DNA from: Escherichia marmotae
Lineage (GTDB): Bacteria; Pseudomonadota; Gammaproteobacteria; Enterobacterales; Enterobacteriaceae
Reading direction: 5' to 3'
Assembly (NCBI RefSeq): GCF_002900365.1
Contig: NZ_CP025979.1
Span: forward strand, 310,001 to 374,000
Length of the DNA: 64,000 nucleotides
The notes beneath the pieces are model-generated. The model was not told the DNA's origin. It searched no databases and saw only the letters and a list, made by a program, of their open reading frames with translations. A program made the translations under genes and the position numbers. Shown here in pieces: positions 55,499 to 63,988 of this stretch (positions are counted from its first letter, which is position 1; each line of letters starts with the position of its first letter).

Positions 55499-55560
55499 AC
55501 GGCAGTGAGGATTCGTGGCGAAAGTAATTTGTTGCGAGTATTCCTGCCGTTGTTTTATAT
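55499..55560 (+). terminator. Rho-independent terminator after galF
   Basis: Stem ACGGCAG...CTGCCGT (55499-55505 with 55544-55550), with further pairing inside (GAGGATTCG / CGAGTATTC), followed by TGTTTTATAT. It probably ends the galF transcript 40 bases after its stop, before the O-antigen promoter. Confidence 0.8.
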
Positions 55561-55788
55561 AAACAATCAGAATAACAACGAGTTAGCAATAGGATTTTAG
55601 TCAAAGTTTTCCAGGATTTTCCTTGTTTCCAGAGCGGATTGGTAAGACAATTAGCGTTTGAATTTTTCGAGTTAAGCGCGAGTGGGTAACGCTCGTCACA
55701 TCGTAGACATGCATGCAGTGCTCTGGTAGCTGTAAAGCCAGGGGCGGTAGCGTTATTTATATTCATAGGTCTAAAATAGATAACCGAG
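55561..55788 (+). promoter_or_regulatory. O-antigen operon leader with JUMPstart/ops
   Basis: No gene. JUMPstart at 55716-55753 with ops GGCGGTAGCGT at 55743-55753, 35 bases before the first O-antigen gene. RfaH is recruited at ops and lets transcription run through the long low-GC cluster. The promoter should lie in 55561-55700; I could not fix its boxes. Confidence 0.9.
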
Positions 55789-56604
55789 ATGAAAATAGCT
55801 ATAGGTATATCAACATTAAATAATGGAATAAATCAGGTTTGGGAAAAAATAAAAAATATACCAGATGAATTTTTAATAATAATTTCACATCAAGTGACTG
55901 ATAAGCAAAAACAATATGGGGATATTTGTAAGAAAAACAATGTGATAATAATAACGACATACTGTAAAGGGTTAAGTAAAAGCAGAAATATTTTATTGGC
56001 TACTGCATTTCAAAAAAGCGTTGATTATATGATTATAAGTGATGATGATGTCGCTTACCTTGTTAATGGACTTTATGAACTAAAAGATAGAATAATCGAA
56101 GATAGAGGCAAGTATCATTATCAAATTCAAAGTTGTACGCAAGACGGAAGACTAAGGAAAAAATATCCGCTAATGAGGAAAAGGCTAAATAGATTGTCAG
56201 CATTTAACATTTCTTCAATAGAAATGTGCCTTAATGTGAATCAAATACAGGAATGTAATGTTTGGTTTGATGAGTGTTTCGGATTGGGGGCTAGATATAA
56301 AGCGGGTGAAGAACCGATTTTTGTTACGGATCTTATGAAAACAAAAAATAATATTATTTTTATACCTGTCACAATTACTGTGCATCCAATAGAAAGTTCT
56401 GGTAAAAAAATTTATAATGAAACAGATGCCCTATCAGATAGAAGTGCTATTTTTGTACGCTGTGGTGGTAGATATTTAGGGTTACTATATATCTTCATAT
56501 TCTGGGTGAAAAAATTTCTTTTTAAAAAAAAATGCGGCAGAATTAAAAAAATAGCTGCATTATTTATTCTGCTAAAAGGATATTCCCGATATGAATATTT
56601 ATAA
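55789..56604 (+). CDS. Putative O-antigen glycosyltransferase, family unclear
   Basis: 271 residues, AT-rich. N-terminal beta-alpha-beta start MKIAIGISTLNNGINQVW, GLSKSRNILLATA in the place where GT2-like enzymes bind the base, and an acidic SDDDVAYL (Asp85-87) that looks like a DxD-type metal site, so a GT-A fold is likely. A hydrophobic stretch follows near 218-232 and a basic C-terminus. It does not match a glycosyltransferase I can name. First gene of the cluster, overlapping the next by 14 bases. Confidence 0.75.
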   Translation: MKIAIGISTLNNGINQVWEKIKNIPDEFLIIISHQVTDKQKQYGDICKKNNVIIITTYCKGLSKSRNILLATAFQKSVDYMIISDDDVAYLVNGLYELKDRIIEDRGKYHYQIQSCTQDGRLRKKYPLMRKRLNRLSAFNISSIEMCLNVNQIQECNVWFDECFGLGARYKAGEEPIFVTDLMKTKNNIIFIPVTITVHPIESSGKKIYNETDALSDRSAIFVRCGGRYLGLLYIFIFWVKKFLFKKKCGRIKKIAALFILLKGYSRYEYL

Positions 56605-57817
56605 AAACAGCAATGAAAATTCATTGTCAAATAATAACTGTATTGTATATTTTATTCCTTTGTTATTATTGGCAACATTCTTTTTCCCTCTTGTTGTATT
56701 GATATTTATTGGTGCCCTCTCGCCATTGTTACACCCTGTATTGCGTAATTTTTATTTTTATGCACTATTGGTTTTTATTATTATTTTTTTTTCCACACTA
56801 AAACCATTTGGAGATATTGCAGAGTATCTTCATGTTTACCATGAGTTAAATTATAATTTAATTGATGTTTTTGGCTATTCAAGATTTGGTGATGGGCTGG
56901 AATTTATGTTTTTAGCCATCATGAAATTTATTGGGTATATTTCAGGTGGCAATGATGAAGTATTTTTACTTTCTACTTATTTTCTGATCGTCTTTTTTTT
57001 ATCCAAGATTCTTAAAGATGTTGATAAAAAATATAAACTTTTTTTATTATCGCTTTTCTTTTTTAACTTAGGATTTATAGAAGTTACATCATATTTTCTT
57101 CGACAGGTTTTATCTGTGGTTGTTTTTCTGTATGCTATAAATGAGCGTTCATTTAAAAAATATATCTTTTTTTTGTTGAGTGTTTTTTTTCACATGTCTG
57201 CAGTTGTTAATGTTTTTATATATGCAGTTTATATGATCTTTGGTTCAAAAAAATACTCATATGCAAAAATTGTTTTTTCTATTCTTATTGGACTTTTAGT
57301 TGTGTTTTTTGTGGTTTATAATACGCCAATTTATTCTGTGCTATTATCGAAATTCACTTCAGTTTCTGGGAACGATAAATTCACACGTTTGCCGTTAAAT
57401 TATATTATCATTACAGTCGTAAATATATGCTTTATTATAATGATAGGGAAGAGAAGTAAATGTGATGATTTTAATAAGATTTTATTTTGTAAGGAGTGTT
57501 TTCTATTCTTAATATTATTACCTTTCCCAGCACTTTCGAATAGATTGGGTATGATTATTTTTGGTTTTTATCCCTACTTTATTTTACCTTATCTAAAAGC
57601 TTTTGAGAGAAAAGGTAGGAGTAAATATGCCCTACTTATTTGTTTATATGTAGTAAATTTAGTGCCTTTTTTGTATTTAATGTATAATGTGTCTTTAGGG
57701 AATAACATGTTTACTTTCCTAAATAATCATCCATTTACTGAGGGTGTGTATGGTATGATTGATTACATATTGGAGGCAATTGATAAAGGTGTTAACTATA
57801 TCAATGAAGGTAACTAG
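56591..57817 (+). CDS. wzy: Wzy, putative O-antigen polymerase
   Basis: 408 residues with about 10-11 TM segments, very rich in Phe/Ile/Leu, with EpsG/Wzy-type features: FFLSTLKPFGDIAEYLHVYH-like first loop, LRQVLSVVVFLYA, FHMSAVVNVFIYA and a later NRLGMIIFGFYPYF. Wzy proteins polymerise undecaprenyl-linked O units in the periplasm. The call rests on topology, position between a transferase and wzx, and the absence of any other candidate. Confidence 0.85.
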   Translation: MNIYKNSNENSLSNNNCIVYFIPLLLLATFFFPLVVLIFIGALSPLLHPVLRNFYFYALLVFIIIFFSTLKPFGDIAEYLHVYHELNYNLIDVFGYSRFGDGLEFMFLAIMKFIGYISGGNDEVFLLSTYFLIVFFLSKILKDVDKKYKLFLLSLFFFNLGFIEVTSYFLRQVLSVVVFLYAINERSFKKYIFFLLSVFFHMSAVVNVFIYAVYMIFGSKKYSYAKIVFSILIGLLVVFFVVYNTPIYSVLLSKFTSVSGNDKFTRLPLNYIIITVVNICFIIMIGKRSKCDDFNKILFCKECFLFLILLPFPALSNRLGMIIFGFYPYFILPYLKAFERKGRSKYALLICLYVVNLVPFLYLMYNVSLGNNMFTFLNNHPFTEGVYGMIDYILEAIDKGVNYINEGN

Positions 57818-57820
57818 CAC

Positions 57821-59128
57821 GTGAAAAAATACTTAAGTAACCTATTTTGGTTGTTGAGTGACCGAGTGTTCATGCTGGTATTTCAGTTGTCACTTTTTGC
57901 TTCTATCAAAAGAATCTATGGGTTAGATATCTTGGGTAGTTGGGCAACGATAATGAATATCTCACAAATATTACTATCGTTATTTTTATTTGGCATTGAT
58001 ATAGTCGTAGTTAAAAGAATTGTTGAAAATCCATCATCAACGGGCACTGAGATTGGATGTGCATTATTCTTACAGTTTTTAGGACTGTTATTATATGCAT
58101 CTGCTTTTATTACCATTGTTATTTATTTTTACTATGATATACCGTTCGCTTTTATATTCGTGGCGATATTAATCGTTGCTAATTTTTTTAGCTTGTATGC
58201 TAAAGTAATATTTTTTCATTATTCGGCATTGGTTGAATCAAAATATCGTGCTATCACAATTCTAAGTAGTGTGGCCGTTTCATATGGTTATCTTTGGTGT
58301 TGTATATATTTTGGTTGGCATGTCTTTTATGCTTATGTTTTCTTTTATTTAATTCAAGCTCTTTTTAGTTTTACTATATACAAATTCTATTTCCCTTATT
58401 CAGCAAAATGGACGATTGATTTAGAATTAGTCAAAATGTATTTTTTTATGGGGAGTAAACTCATTGTATCAACTATTAGTGTATCACTATTTACACAGTG
58501 TGATGTTATCTTATTAGAGTCTCTTACAGGTACAAAAGAGGCTGGGGCATTTAGTGCAGCTCTTAGGTTATCAGCCATCTGGTTTATGTGTGGAGGTTTG
58601 ATAGCGAACGCTTTTTTTCCAAAAATTGTTCAGCTTGAAAAAATAGGAGAGGAAGAATCATTTATCTTTTTGAAATGGATATGCGGAGTTGTAAGTGTAA
58701 TCTCTATATATGGTGCAATTATTATGATTGCTCTGTCACCTATAATTATAAAAATACTATATGGCGATAATATGGATTTATCGGCGCAAGTATTAATGGT
58801 TCATATGTGGAGTGGTGTTTTTGTTTTTTTAGGATCATTTTCATCTAAATGGTTATTTAGTAAGAATTATATTAATTTAGAAGTGATAAAAACCATTATT
58901 GCTGCAATTTTGAATATAACTTTGAATATCATTGTTATACCAAAATATGGAGCGGTTGGCGCTGCTTCTGTATCATTGCTTTCTTATTTTATTGCTAACT
59001 TTTTGATTTTTATATTTATACCAAAAACTAAAAATATGTTTAAAATGCAATTACAGAGTTTGAAGTATATTATTTTCCCATGGCGTTTGATTAATGATTT
59101 TGGAAGGGTTAGATGTCAATTTCAGTAA
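57821..59128 (+). CDS. wzx: Wzx, O-unit flippase
   Basis: 435 residues, MATE-like polysaccharide transporter with about 12 TM segments: start KKYLSNLFWLLSDRVFMLVFQ, central FTQCDVILLESLTGTKEAGAFSAALRLS (quoted in part) and late PKYGAVGAASVSLLSY, which are typical Wzx landmarks. The start appears to be GTG (57821), 3 bases after the wzy stop. It overlaps the next gene by 16 bases. Confidence 0.92.
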   Translation: MKKYLSNLFWLLSDRVFMLVFQLSLFASIKRIYGLDILGSWATIMNISQILLSLFLFGIDIVVVKRIVENPSSTGTEIGCALFLQFLGLLLYASAFITIVIYFYYDIPFAFIFVAILIVANFFSLYAKVIFFHYSALVESKYRAITILSSVAVSYGYLWCCIYFGWHVFYAYVFFYLIQALFSFTIYKFYFPYSAKWTIDLELVKMYFFMGSKLIVSTISVSLFTQCDVILLESLTGTKEAGAFSAALRLSAIWFMCGGLIANAFFPKIVQLEKIGEEESFIFLKWICGVVSVISIYGAIIMIALSPIIIKILYGDNMDLSAQVLMVHMWSGVFVFLGSFSSKWLFSKNYINLEVIKTIIAAILNITLNIIVIPKYGAVGAASVSLLSYFIANFLIFIFIPKTKNMFKMQLQSLKYIIFPWRLINDFGRVRCQFQ

Positions 59129-59979
59129 TTACTCCTGTATTCAATCGAGCTTTGTTAGTCTATGAATTATATGAATCCTTAATGTCACAACAATCTTATG
59201 ATTTTGAATGGGTGATAATTGATGATGGTTCTACTGATAATTTAAAAGAGGTTATTGACAAAATAGCGTCGACATCCCCATTTAAAATCATATATAGATA
59301 TAAGAAGAACGGTGGAAAACACACAGCCTTAAATATAGGGATAGAAATGTCATCGTTTAACTGGATATTTATTGTTGATAGTGATGATATATTAACGCCC
59401 AACGCTATTGCTCTAGCCAATGAAAAAATCCAGGCAATTGTTGATGATAAATGTAAAGGGATGGTTTTCCTGAAGGGGTATAAAACTACAAAAGAGATTG
59501 TAGGTAAAGCGGAAACAATTGAAAATATTTCTCTGGAAAAGTTTGCAGGTACAAAGGGAGATAAAGCATTAATCATAAAACGTGATTCTTTACTTAAAAA
59601 TCAATTTCCTGTTTTTGATGGTGAAAATTTTATAACTGAGGCATTGGTTTGGAATTCAATTTTAGAAAATGGCTACTTTAAATATTTCAATGAGATCATC
59701 TATTATAGTGAATATTTACCAGGAGGTTTAACTTCTAATTATACTGATCTTTTGCGGAAAAATATCAATGGCACTATGGCTTTTGTTATCAATAACTTGA
59801 ATCTAAAAGGTCTTGGTATTAATGTCATTAAACAAACCGTTTTTCATTTTATTCCCATTTTTAATATTAGTAATCTAATAGTTGTAAAGAAAAAGACAAA
59901 ATTTACTGTTTTCGTTTTATTTATTACATGTCTTTTTCTTGTAAAAATCAAGAATAAAGTTAAAGGAAAATCGTTATGA
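59113..59979 (+). CDS. O-antigen glycosyltransferase, GT2 family
   Basis: 288 residues, GT-A/GT2: SISVITPVFNRALLVYELYESL, VIIDDGSTDNLKE (nucleotide-binding Asp), GGKHTALNIGIE and the metal site VDSDDIL (Asp89-x-Asp91). A hydrophobic C-terminal segment (about 258-282) may anchor it to the membrane. Donor and linkage cannot be read from sequence. Overlaps its neighbours by 16 and 4 bases. Confidence 0.88.
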   Translation: MSISVITPVFNRALLVYELYESLMSQQSYDFEWVIIDDGSTDNLKEVIDKIASTSPFKIIYRYKKNGGKHTALNIGIEMSSFNWIFIVDSDDILTPNAIALANEKIQAIVDDKCKGMVFLKGYKTTKEIVGKAETIENISLEKFAGTKGDKALIIKRDSLLKNQFPVFDGENFITEALVWNSILENGYFKYFNEIIYYSEYLPGGLTSNYTDLLRKNINGTMAFVINNLNLKGLGINVIKQTVFHFIPIFNISNLIVVKKKTKFTVFVLFITCLFLVKIKNKVKGKSL

Positions 59980-60662
59980 TACCGGCAATAATTCATTATA
60001 TTTGGCTTGGTAAAAGTGAAATCCCTAAAATATATTTAGATTGTATGGAGTCGTGGAAAGAACATGCTGTAAATTACGATTGCTATTTATGGAATGAGGA
60101 TTCTTATAGAAAGGAATTTGGTCAGAATGATTTTGTTGAAGAAATGATCCAAAGGAAAAAGTTTGCATTTGCTGCAGATTTGATCCGATGTGATGTATTA
60201 TATCGTTTTGGTGGTATATATCTCGATACTGATATGGAATTAGTTCGGGATATTTCTGCATTGCGAAAAAATATTGCATTTATCGGCGAAGAAGATATTG
60301 ATACGCCTAGTTGTGGTATTTTGGGTTGTGAACCCAAATTTTGGCTTTTCCAAGAGCTAAAAGCAGCTGTCATAAAAGCAAATGGTATGCAAACAATTCC
60401 TTTTCTTTTAAAGAATATTTTGGACTTACATGGTGTAAAAAAAATAGATTCACAAGATATTTCTACTATTAAAGATATCACAATATACTCTGATAAGTAT
60501 TTTTATCCATATAACCCTTATGGTAGTGCCAAACGATCACAATTACTTTATAGATATATAACAAAAGATTGTTATGCTATACATCATTGGGCTAAAAGTT
60601 GGAAGCTTTCTTTTTTAGAGAGAATTAAAAGAAAAATTATCATGCGATATCGTAAGGAGTAA
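59976..60662 (+). CDS. O-antigen glycosyltransferase, GT32-like with DXD motif
   Basis: 228 residues. Start IPAIIHYIWLGKSEIPKIY, FAFAADLIRCDVLYRFGGIYLDTDME with DXD Asp84-Thr-Asp86, and late IHHWAKSW are hallmarks of the GT32/Gly_transf_sug group (OCH1-like and the enzymatic part of clostridial toxins), which often transfer Gal, GalNAc, Glc or Man. Motifs quoted in part. Inferred to add an internal sugar of the O unit. Confidence 0.88.
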   Translation: MIPAIIHYIWLGKSEIPKIYLDCMESWKEHAVNYDCYLWNEDSYRKEFGQNDFVEEMIQRKKFAFAADLIRCDVLYRFGGIYLDTDMELVRDISALRKNIAFIGEEDIDTPSCGILGCEPKFWLFQELKAAVIKANGMQTIPFLLKNILDLHGVKKIDSQDISTIKDITIYSDKYFYPYNPYGSAKRSQLLYRYITKDCYAIHHWAKSWKLSFLERIKRKIIMRYRKE

Positions 60663-60663
60663 T

Positions 60664-61695
60664 ATGAATATCCTAGTAACAGGTGGTGCTGGTTATATTG
60701 GTTCGCATACGGTACTTCGCTTATTAGAAAATGAAAATGAAATTACTGTTGTGGATAATTTGGTTAATTCTTCATCTGAGGTAATTAAGCGTGTAGAGAA
60801 TATCACGCAAAAAAGCATTTGCTTTATCGAAATGGATATACTTAACACAGAATTATTACACGAAGTAATTATTAATAAAGATATTGATGCGGTCATTCAT
60901 TTTGCTGGGTTGAAATCTGTTTCTGAGTCAATCAGTAGGCCTCTTGAATATTATAAGAATAATGTTCAGGGAACAATTAGTGTCCTTAGTGCTATGATAA
61001 ATAGCAAAGCCAAGAAAATTATTTTTAGTTCTTCTGCAACGGTTTATGGTGAGCCTGAACAAATTCCATTAAATGAAAAATGTAAAGTAGGTGGTACAAC
61101 AAATCCTTATGGCACTTCGAAATTAATGGCAGAACAAATCCTTTGTGATTTTGCAAAAGCAAATTATGGTTTTGATATTATTTCATTACGATACTTTAAT
61201 CCGGTAGGAGCACATCCCAGTGGAATGATAGGTGAGGCTCCGAATGGGATTCCTAATAATCTTGTACCATATCTCACTAAGGTTGCTATAGGCGAATTAG
61301 ATTCATTGAAAATATTTGGGAATGATTATCCTACCAGGGATGGATATGGAGTTCGGGATTTTATTCATGTTATGGATCTTGCCGATGGACATATTGCTGC
61401 TTTGAATGCAGAGTTTAAAGAAAATTCTATCAGGATATATAATTTAGGTACAGGTAAAGGATATTCAGTATTAGAGTTGGTTGATACTTTCGAGAGAATT
61501 ATAGCTAGAAAAATAAATAAGTGTGTTATATCAAGGCGAGATGGAGATATAGCAGAATGTTGGTCTGATCCAATGTTAGCCTTCAATGAACTCGGTTGGT
61601 CAGCCAAATTCAATTTAGAGGATATGCTACGAGATTCTTGGAATTGGCAAATAAAAAACCCGAAAGGCTACGATCAAAATAAAGGGAGGAAATAA
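60664..61695 (+). CDS. gne: UDP-sugar 4-epimerase of the O-antigen cluster (GalE/Gne type, Cys299)
   Basis: 343 residues, close to GalE: VTGGAGYIGSHT, Ser124 in FSSSATVYG, Tyr149-x3-Lys153 in YGTSK, and RYFNPVGAHPSG. E. coli GalE has Tyr299 as a gate that excludes N-acetyl sugars; here the aligned residue is Cys299 (GDIAECWSD). Human GALE and Gne enzymes with Cys/Ser at this gate also use UDP-GlcNAc/UDP-GalNAc. So it probably makes UDP-GalNAc as well as UDP-Gal for this cluster. Much more AT-rich than housekeeping galE and not in the gal operon. The symbol gne is an inference. Confidence 0.85.
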   Translation: MNILVTGGAGYIGSHTVLRLLENENEITVVDNLVNSSSEVIKRVENITQKSICFIEMDILNTELLHEVIINKDIDAVIHFAGLKSVSESISRPLEYYKNNVQGTISVLSAMINSKAKKIIFSSSATVYGEPEQIPLNEKCKVGGTTNPYGTSKLMAEQILCDFAKANYGFDIISLRYFNPVGAHPSGMIGEAPNGIPNNLVPYLTKVAIGELDSLKIFGNDYPTRDGYGVRDFIHVMDLADGHIAALNAEFKENSIRIYNLGTGKGYSVLELVDTFERIIARKINKCVISRRDGDIAECWSDPMLAFNELGWSAKFNLEDMLRDSWNWQIKNPKGYDQNKGRK

Positions 61696-61697
61696 TA

Positions 61698-62444
61698 ATG
61701 GATTATCTTGTGTCAATTATTATGCCCAGTTATAATTCTGAATTCACAATTAAGGAAAGTATAAAATCGGTAATAGAACAAACATATTCTAATTGGGAGT
61801 TGTTAATTACTGATGACTGCTCAACAGATAGAACTTGTCAGATAGTTAAAGAATTTGTTGAGCAAGATGACAGGATAAAACTTTTTGTTTCAGATAAAAA
61901 TAAAGGCGCAGGCGCAGCAAGAAACAACTCAATAAAAGAGTCTAGTGGACGATTTTTGGCTTTTTTAGATAGTGATGATCTATGGGCACCCGATAAACTA
62001 AAAGAGCAGATTAATTATATGATTATGAATGGCTACGCCCTTACTTATACTGCATATAGTAAAATTGATGCATATGGTAATATTAAAAAAGATATTCAAC
62101 CCCCATCAAAAGTCGATTTTTCTTCTTTACTGAAATCCAATGTTATCGGATGCCTTACTGCAATTTATGACACGGAAGTTGTGGGTAAAGTATATATGCC
62201 ACTCATACGAAAGCGTCAAGATATGGCATTATGGCTAATAATCCTGCAAAAAATAGATTATGCCCACTGCCTAAATAAAAACCTAGCATTTTATCGCGAA
62301 GGTCATTTAAGTTTATCATCGAATAAGATAAAAATAATAAAATCGCAATGGGAGTTTTACCGTTATTATCTTGGTTTTGGATATGTAAAGGCAATGTATT
62401 ATTTTCTGCATTATATCCAGCGTGCATTAAGAAAACACGCTTAA
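61698..62444 (+). CDS. O-antigen glycosyltransferase, GT2; possible beta-1,3-galactosyltransferase
   Basis: 248 residues, GT2: VSIIMPSYNSEFTIKESIKS, LLITDDCSTDRT, GAGAARNNSIKESSGRFLAFLDSDDLWAPDK in part (Asp91-x-Asp93-Asp94), and MALWLIIL. It resembles the group of O-antigen transferases (WbnJ/WbiP/WfgD type) that add Gal or Glc to the first HexNAc on the lipid, often the last gene before gnd. With Gnu present, Gal beta-1,3 to GalNAc is a plausible product, but this is inference. Confidence 0.85.
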   Translation: MDYLVSIIMPSYNSEFTIKESIKSVIEQTYSNWELLITDDCSTDRTCQIVKEFVEQDDRIKLFVSDKNKGAGAARNNSIKESSGRFLAFLDSDDLWAPDKLKEQINYMIMNGYALTYTAYSKIDAYGNIKKDIQPPSKVDFSSLLKSNVIGCLTAIYDTEVVGKVYMPLIRKRQDMALWLIILQKIDYAHCLNKNLAFYREGHLSLSSNKIKIIKSQWEFYRYYLGFGYVKAMYYFLHYIQRALRKHA

Positions 62445-62581
62445 GAGTTTAACTCTATTTGTTTAATTTTAAAACATTGATAATAATTGAGTCTATCATT
62501 CATTTATTGCATGTCTTATTTTATATCTGTTATCCTTTTTAACCGTCAAATCCCGCGGTAACCCCCTGACAGGAGTAAACA
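62445..62581 (+). promoter_or_regulatory. gnd upstream region
   Basis: 137 bases, AT-rich up to about 62540, then normal composition with gnd leader taaccccctgacaggagtaaac (RBS AGGAGT). It marks the right border of the imported O-antigen DNA. The gnd promoter should lie here, but I could not identify firm -35/-10 boxes. Confidence 0.55.
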
Positions 62582-63988
62582 ATGTCAAAGCAACAGATCG
62601 GCGTAGTCGGTATGGCAGTGATGGGGCGCAACCTCGCGCTCAACATCGAAAGCCGTGGTTATACCGTCTCTATTTTCAACCGTTCCCGTGAAAAGACCGA
62701 AGAAGTGATTGCCGAAAATCCAGGCAAAAAACTGGTTCCTTACTATACGGTGAAAGAGTTTGTTGAATCTCTGGAAACGCCTCGTCGCATCCTGTTAATG
62801 GTGAAAGCAGGTGCAGGCACGGATGCTGCTATTGATTCCCTCAAGCCATACCTCGATAAAGGTGACATCATCATTGATGGTGGTAATACCTTCTTCCAGG
62901 ACACCATTCGTCGTAATCGTGAGCTTTCTGCAGAAGGCTTTAACTTCATTGGTACCGGTGTTTCCGGCGGTGAAGAAGGTGCGCTGAAAGGTCCTTCCAT
63001 TATGCCTGGTGGGCAGAAAGAAGCCTATGAACTGGTTGCACCGATCCTGACCAAAATCGCCGCAGTGGCTGAAGACGGCGAACCGTGCGTTACCTATATT
63101 GGTGCCGATGGCGCAGGTCACTATGTGAAGATGGTTCACAACGGTATCGAATACGGTGATATGCAACTGATTGCTGAAGCCTATTCTCTGCTTAAAGGTG
63201 GTCTGAACCTCTCCAACGAAGAACTGGCGCAGACCTTTACCGAGTGGAATAACGGTGAACTGAGCAGCTACCTGATCGACATCACCAAAGACATCTTCAC
63301 CAAAAAAGATGAAGACGGTAACTACCTGGTTGATGTGATTCTGGATGAAGCAGCAAACAAAGGTACCGGTAAATGGACCAGCCAGAGCGCGCTGGATCTC
63401 GGCGAACCGCTGTCGCTGATTACCGAGTCTGTGTTTGCACGTTATATCTCTTCTCTGAAAGATCAGCGTGTTGCCGCGTCTAAAGTTCTCTCTGGCCCGC
63501 AAGCGCAGCCAGCTGGCGACAAGGCTGAGTTCATCGAAAAAGTTCGTCGTGCTCTGTATCTGGGCAAAATCGTTTCTTACGCCCAAGGCTTCTCTCAGCT
63601 GCGTGCTGCGTCTGAAGAGTACAACTGGGATCTGAACTACGGCGAAATCGCGAAGATTTTCCGTGCTGGCTGCATCATCCGTGCGCAGTTCCTGCAGAAA
63701 ATCACCGATGCCTATGCCGAAAATCCGCAGATCGCTAACCTGCTGCTGGCTCCGTACTTCAAGCAAATTGCCGATGACTACCAGCAGGCGCTGCGCGATG
63801 TCGTCGCTTATGCGGTACAGAACGGTATCCCGGTTCCGACCTTCGCCGCTGCGGTTGCCTATTATGACAGCTACCGCGCCGCTGTTCTGCCTGCGAACCT
63901 GATCCAGGCACAGCGTGACTATTTCGGTGCGCATACTTATAAGCGCATTGATAAAGAAGGTGTGTTCCATACCGAATGGCTGGATTAA
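62582..63988 (+). CDS. gnd: Gnd, 6-phosphogluconate dehydrogenase
   Basis: 468 residues, complete. NADP motif GVVGMAVMGRNLALN, GTGVSGGEEGA with catalytic residues, and DGAGHYVKMVHNGIEYGDMQL (Lys and Glu of the active site; quoted in part). Oxidises 6-phosphogluconate to ribulose-5-phosphate and NADPH in the pentose phosphate pathway. It is the standard right-hand neighbour of the E. coli O-antigen locus and is known to recombine with it. The window ends 12 bases after its stop. Confidence 0.97.
   Translation: MSKQQIGVVGMAVMGRNLALNIESRGYTVSIFNRSREKTEEVIAENPGKKLVPYYTVKEFVESLETPRRILLMVKAGAGTDAAIDSLKPYLDKGDIIIDGGNTFFQDTIRRNRELSAEGFNFIGTGVSGGEEGALKGPSIMPGGQKEAYELVAPILTKIAAVAEDGEPCVTYIGADGAGHYVKMVHNGIEYGDMQLIAEAYSLLKGGLNLSNEELAQTFTEWNNGELSSYLIDITKDIFTKKDEDGNYLVDVILDEAANKGTGKWTSQSALDLGEPLSLITESVFARYISSLKDQRVAASKVLSGPQAQPAGDKAEFIEKVRRALYLGKIVSYAQGFSQLRAASEEYNWDLNYGEIAKIFRAGCIIRAQFLQKITDAYAENPQIANLLLAPYFKQIADDYQQALRDVVAYAVQNGIPVPTFAAAVAYYDSYRAAVLPANLIQAQRDYFGAHTYKRIDKEGVFHTEWLD

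Noticed and set aside
60664..61695. Displaced housekeeping galE
   Set aside because: Low GC, strong divergence from E. coli GalE, and a changed gate residue all indicate an O-antigen-cluster enzyme.
55789..62444. ABC-transporter (Wzm/Wzt) type O-antigen locus
   Set aside because: No ATPase Walker motifs or two-gene ABC pair; a Wzx-like flippase and a Wzy-like polymerase are present instead.
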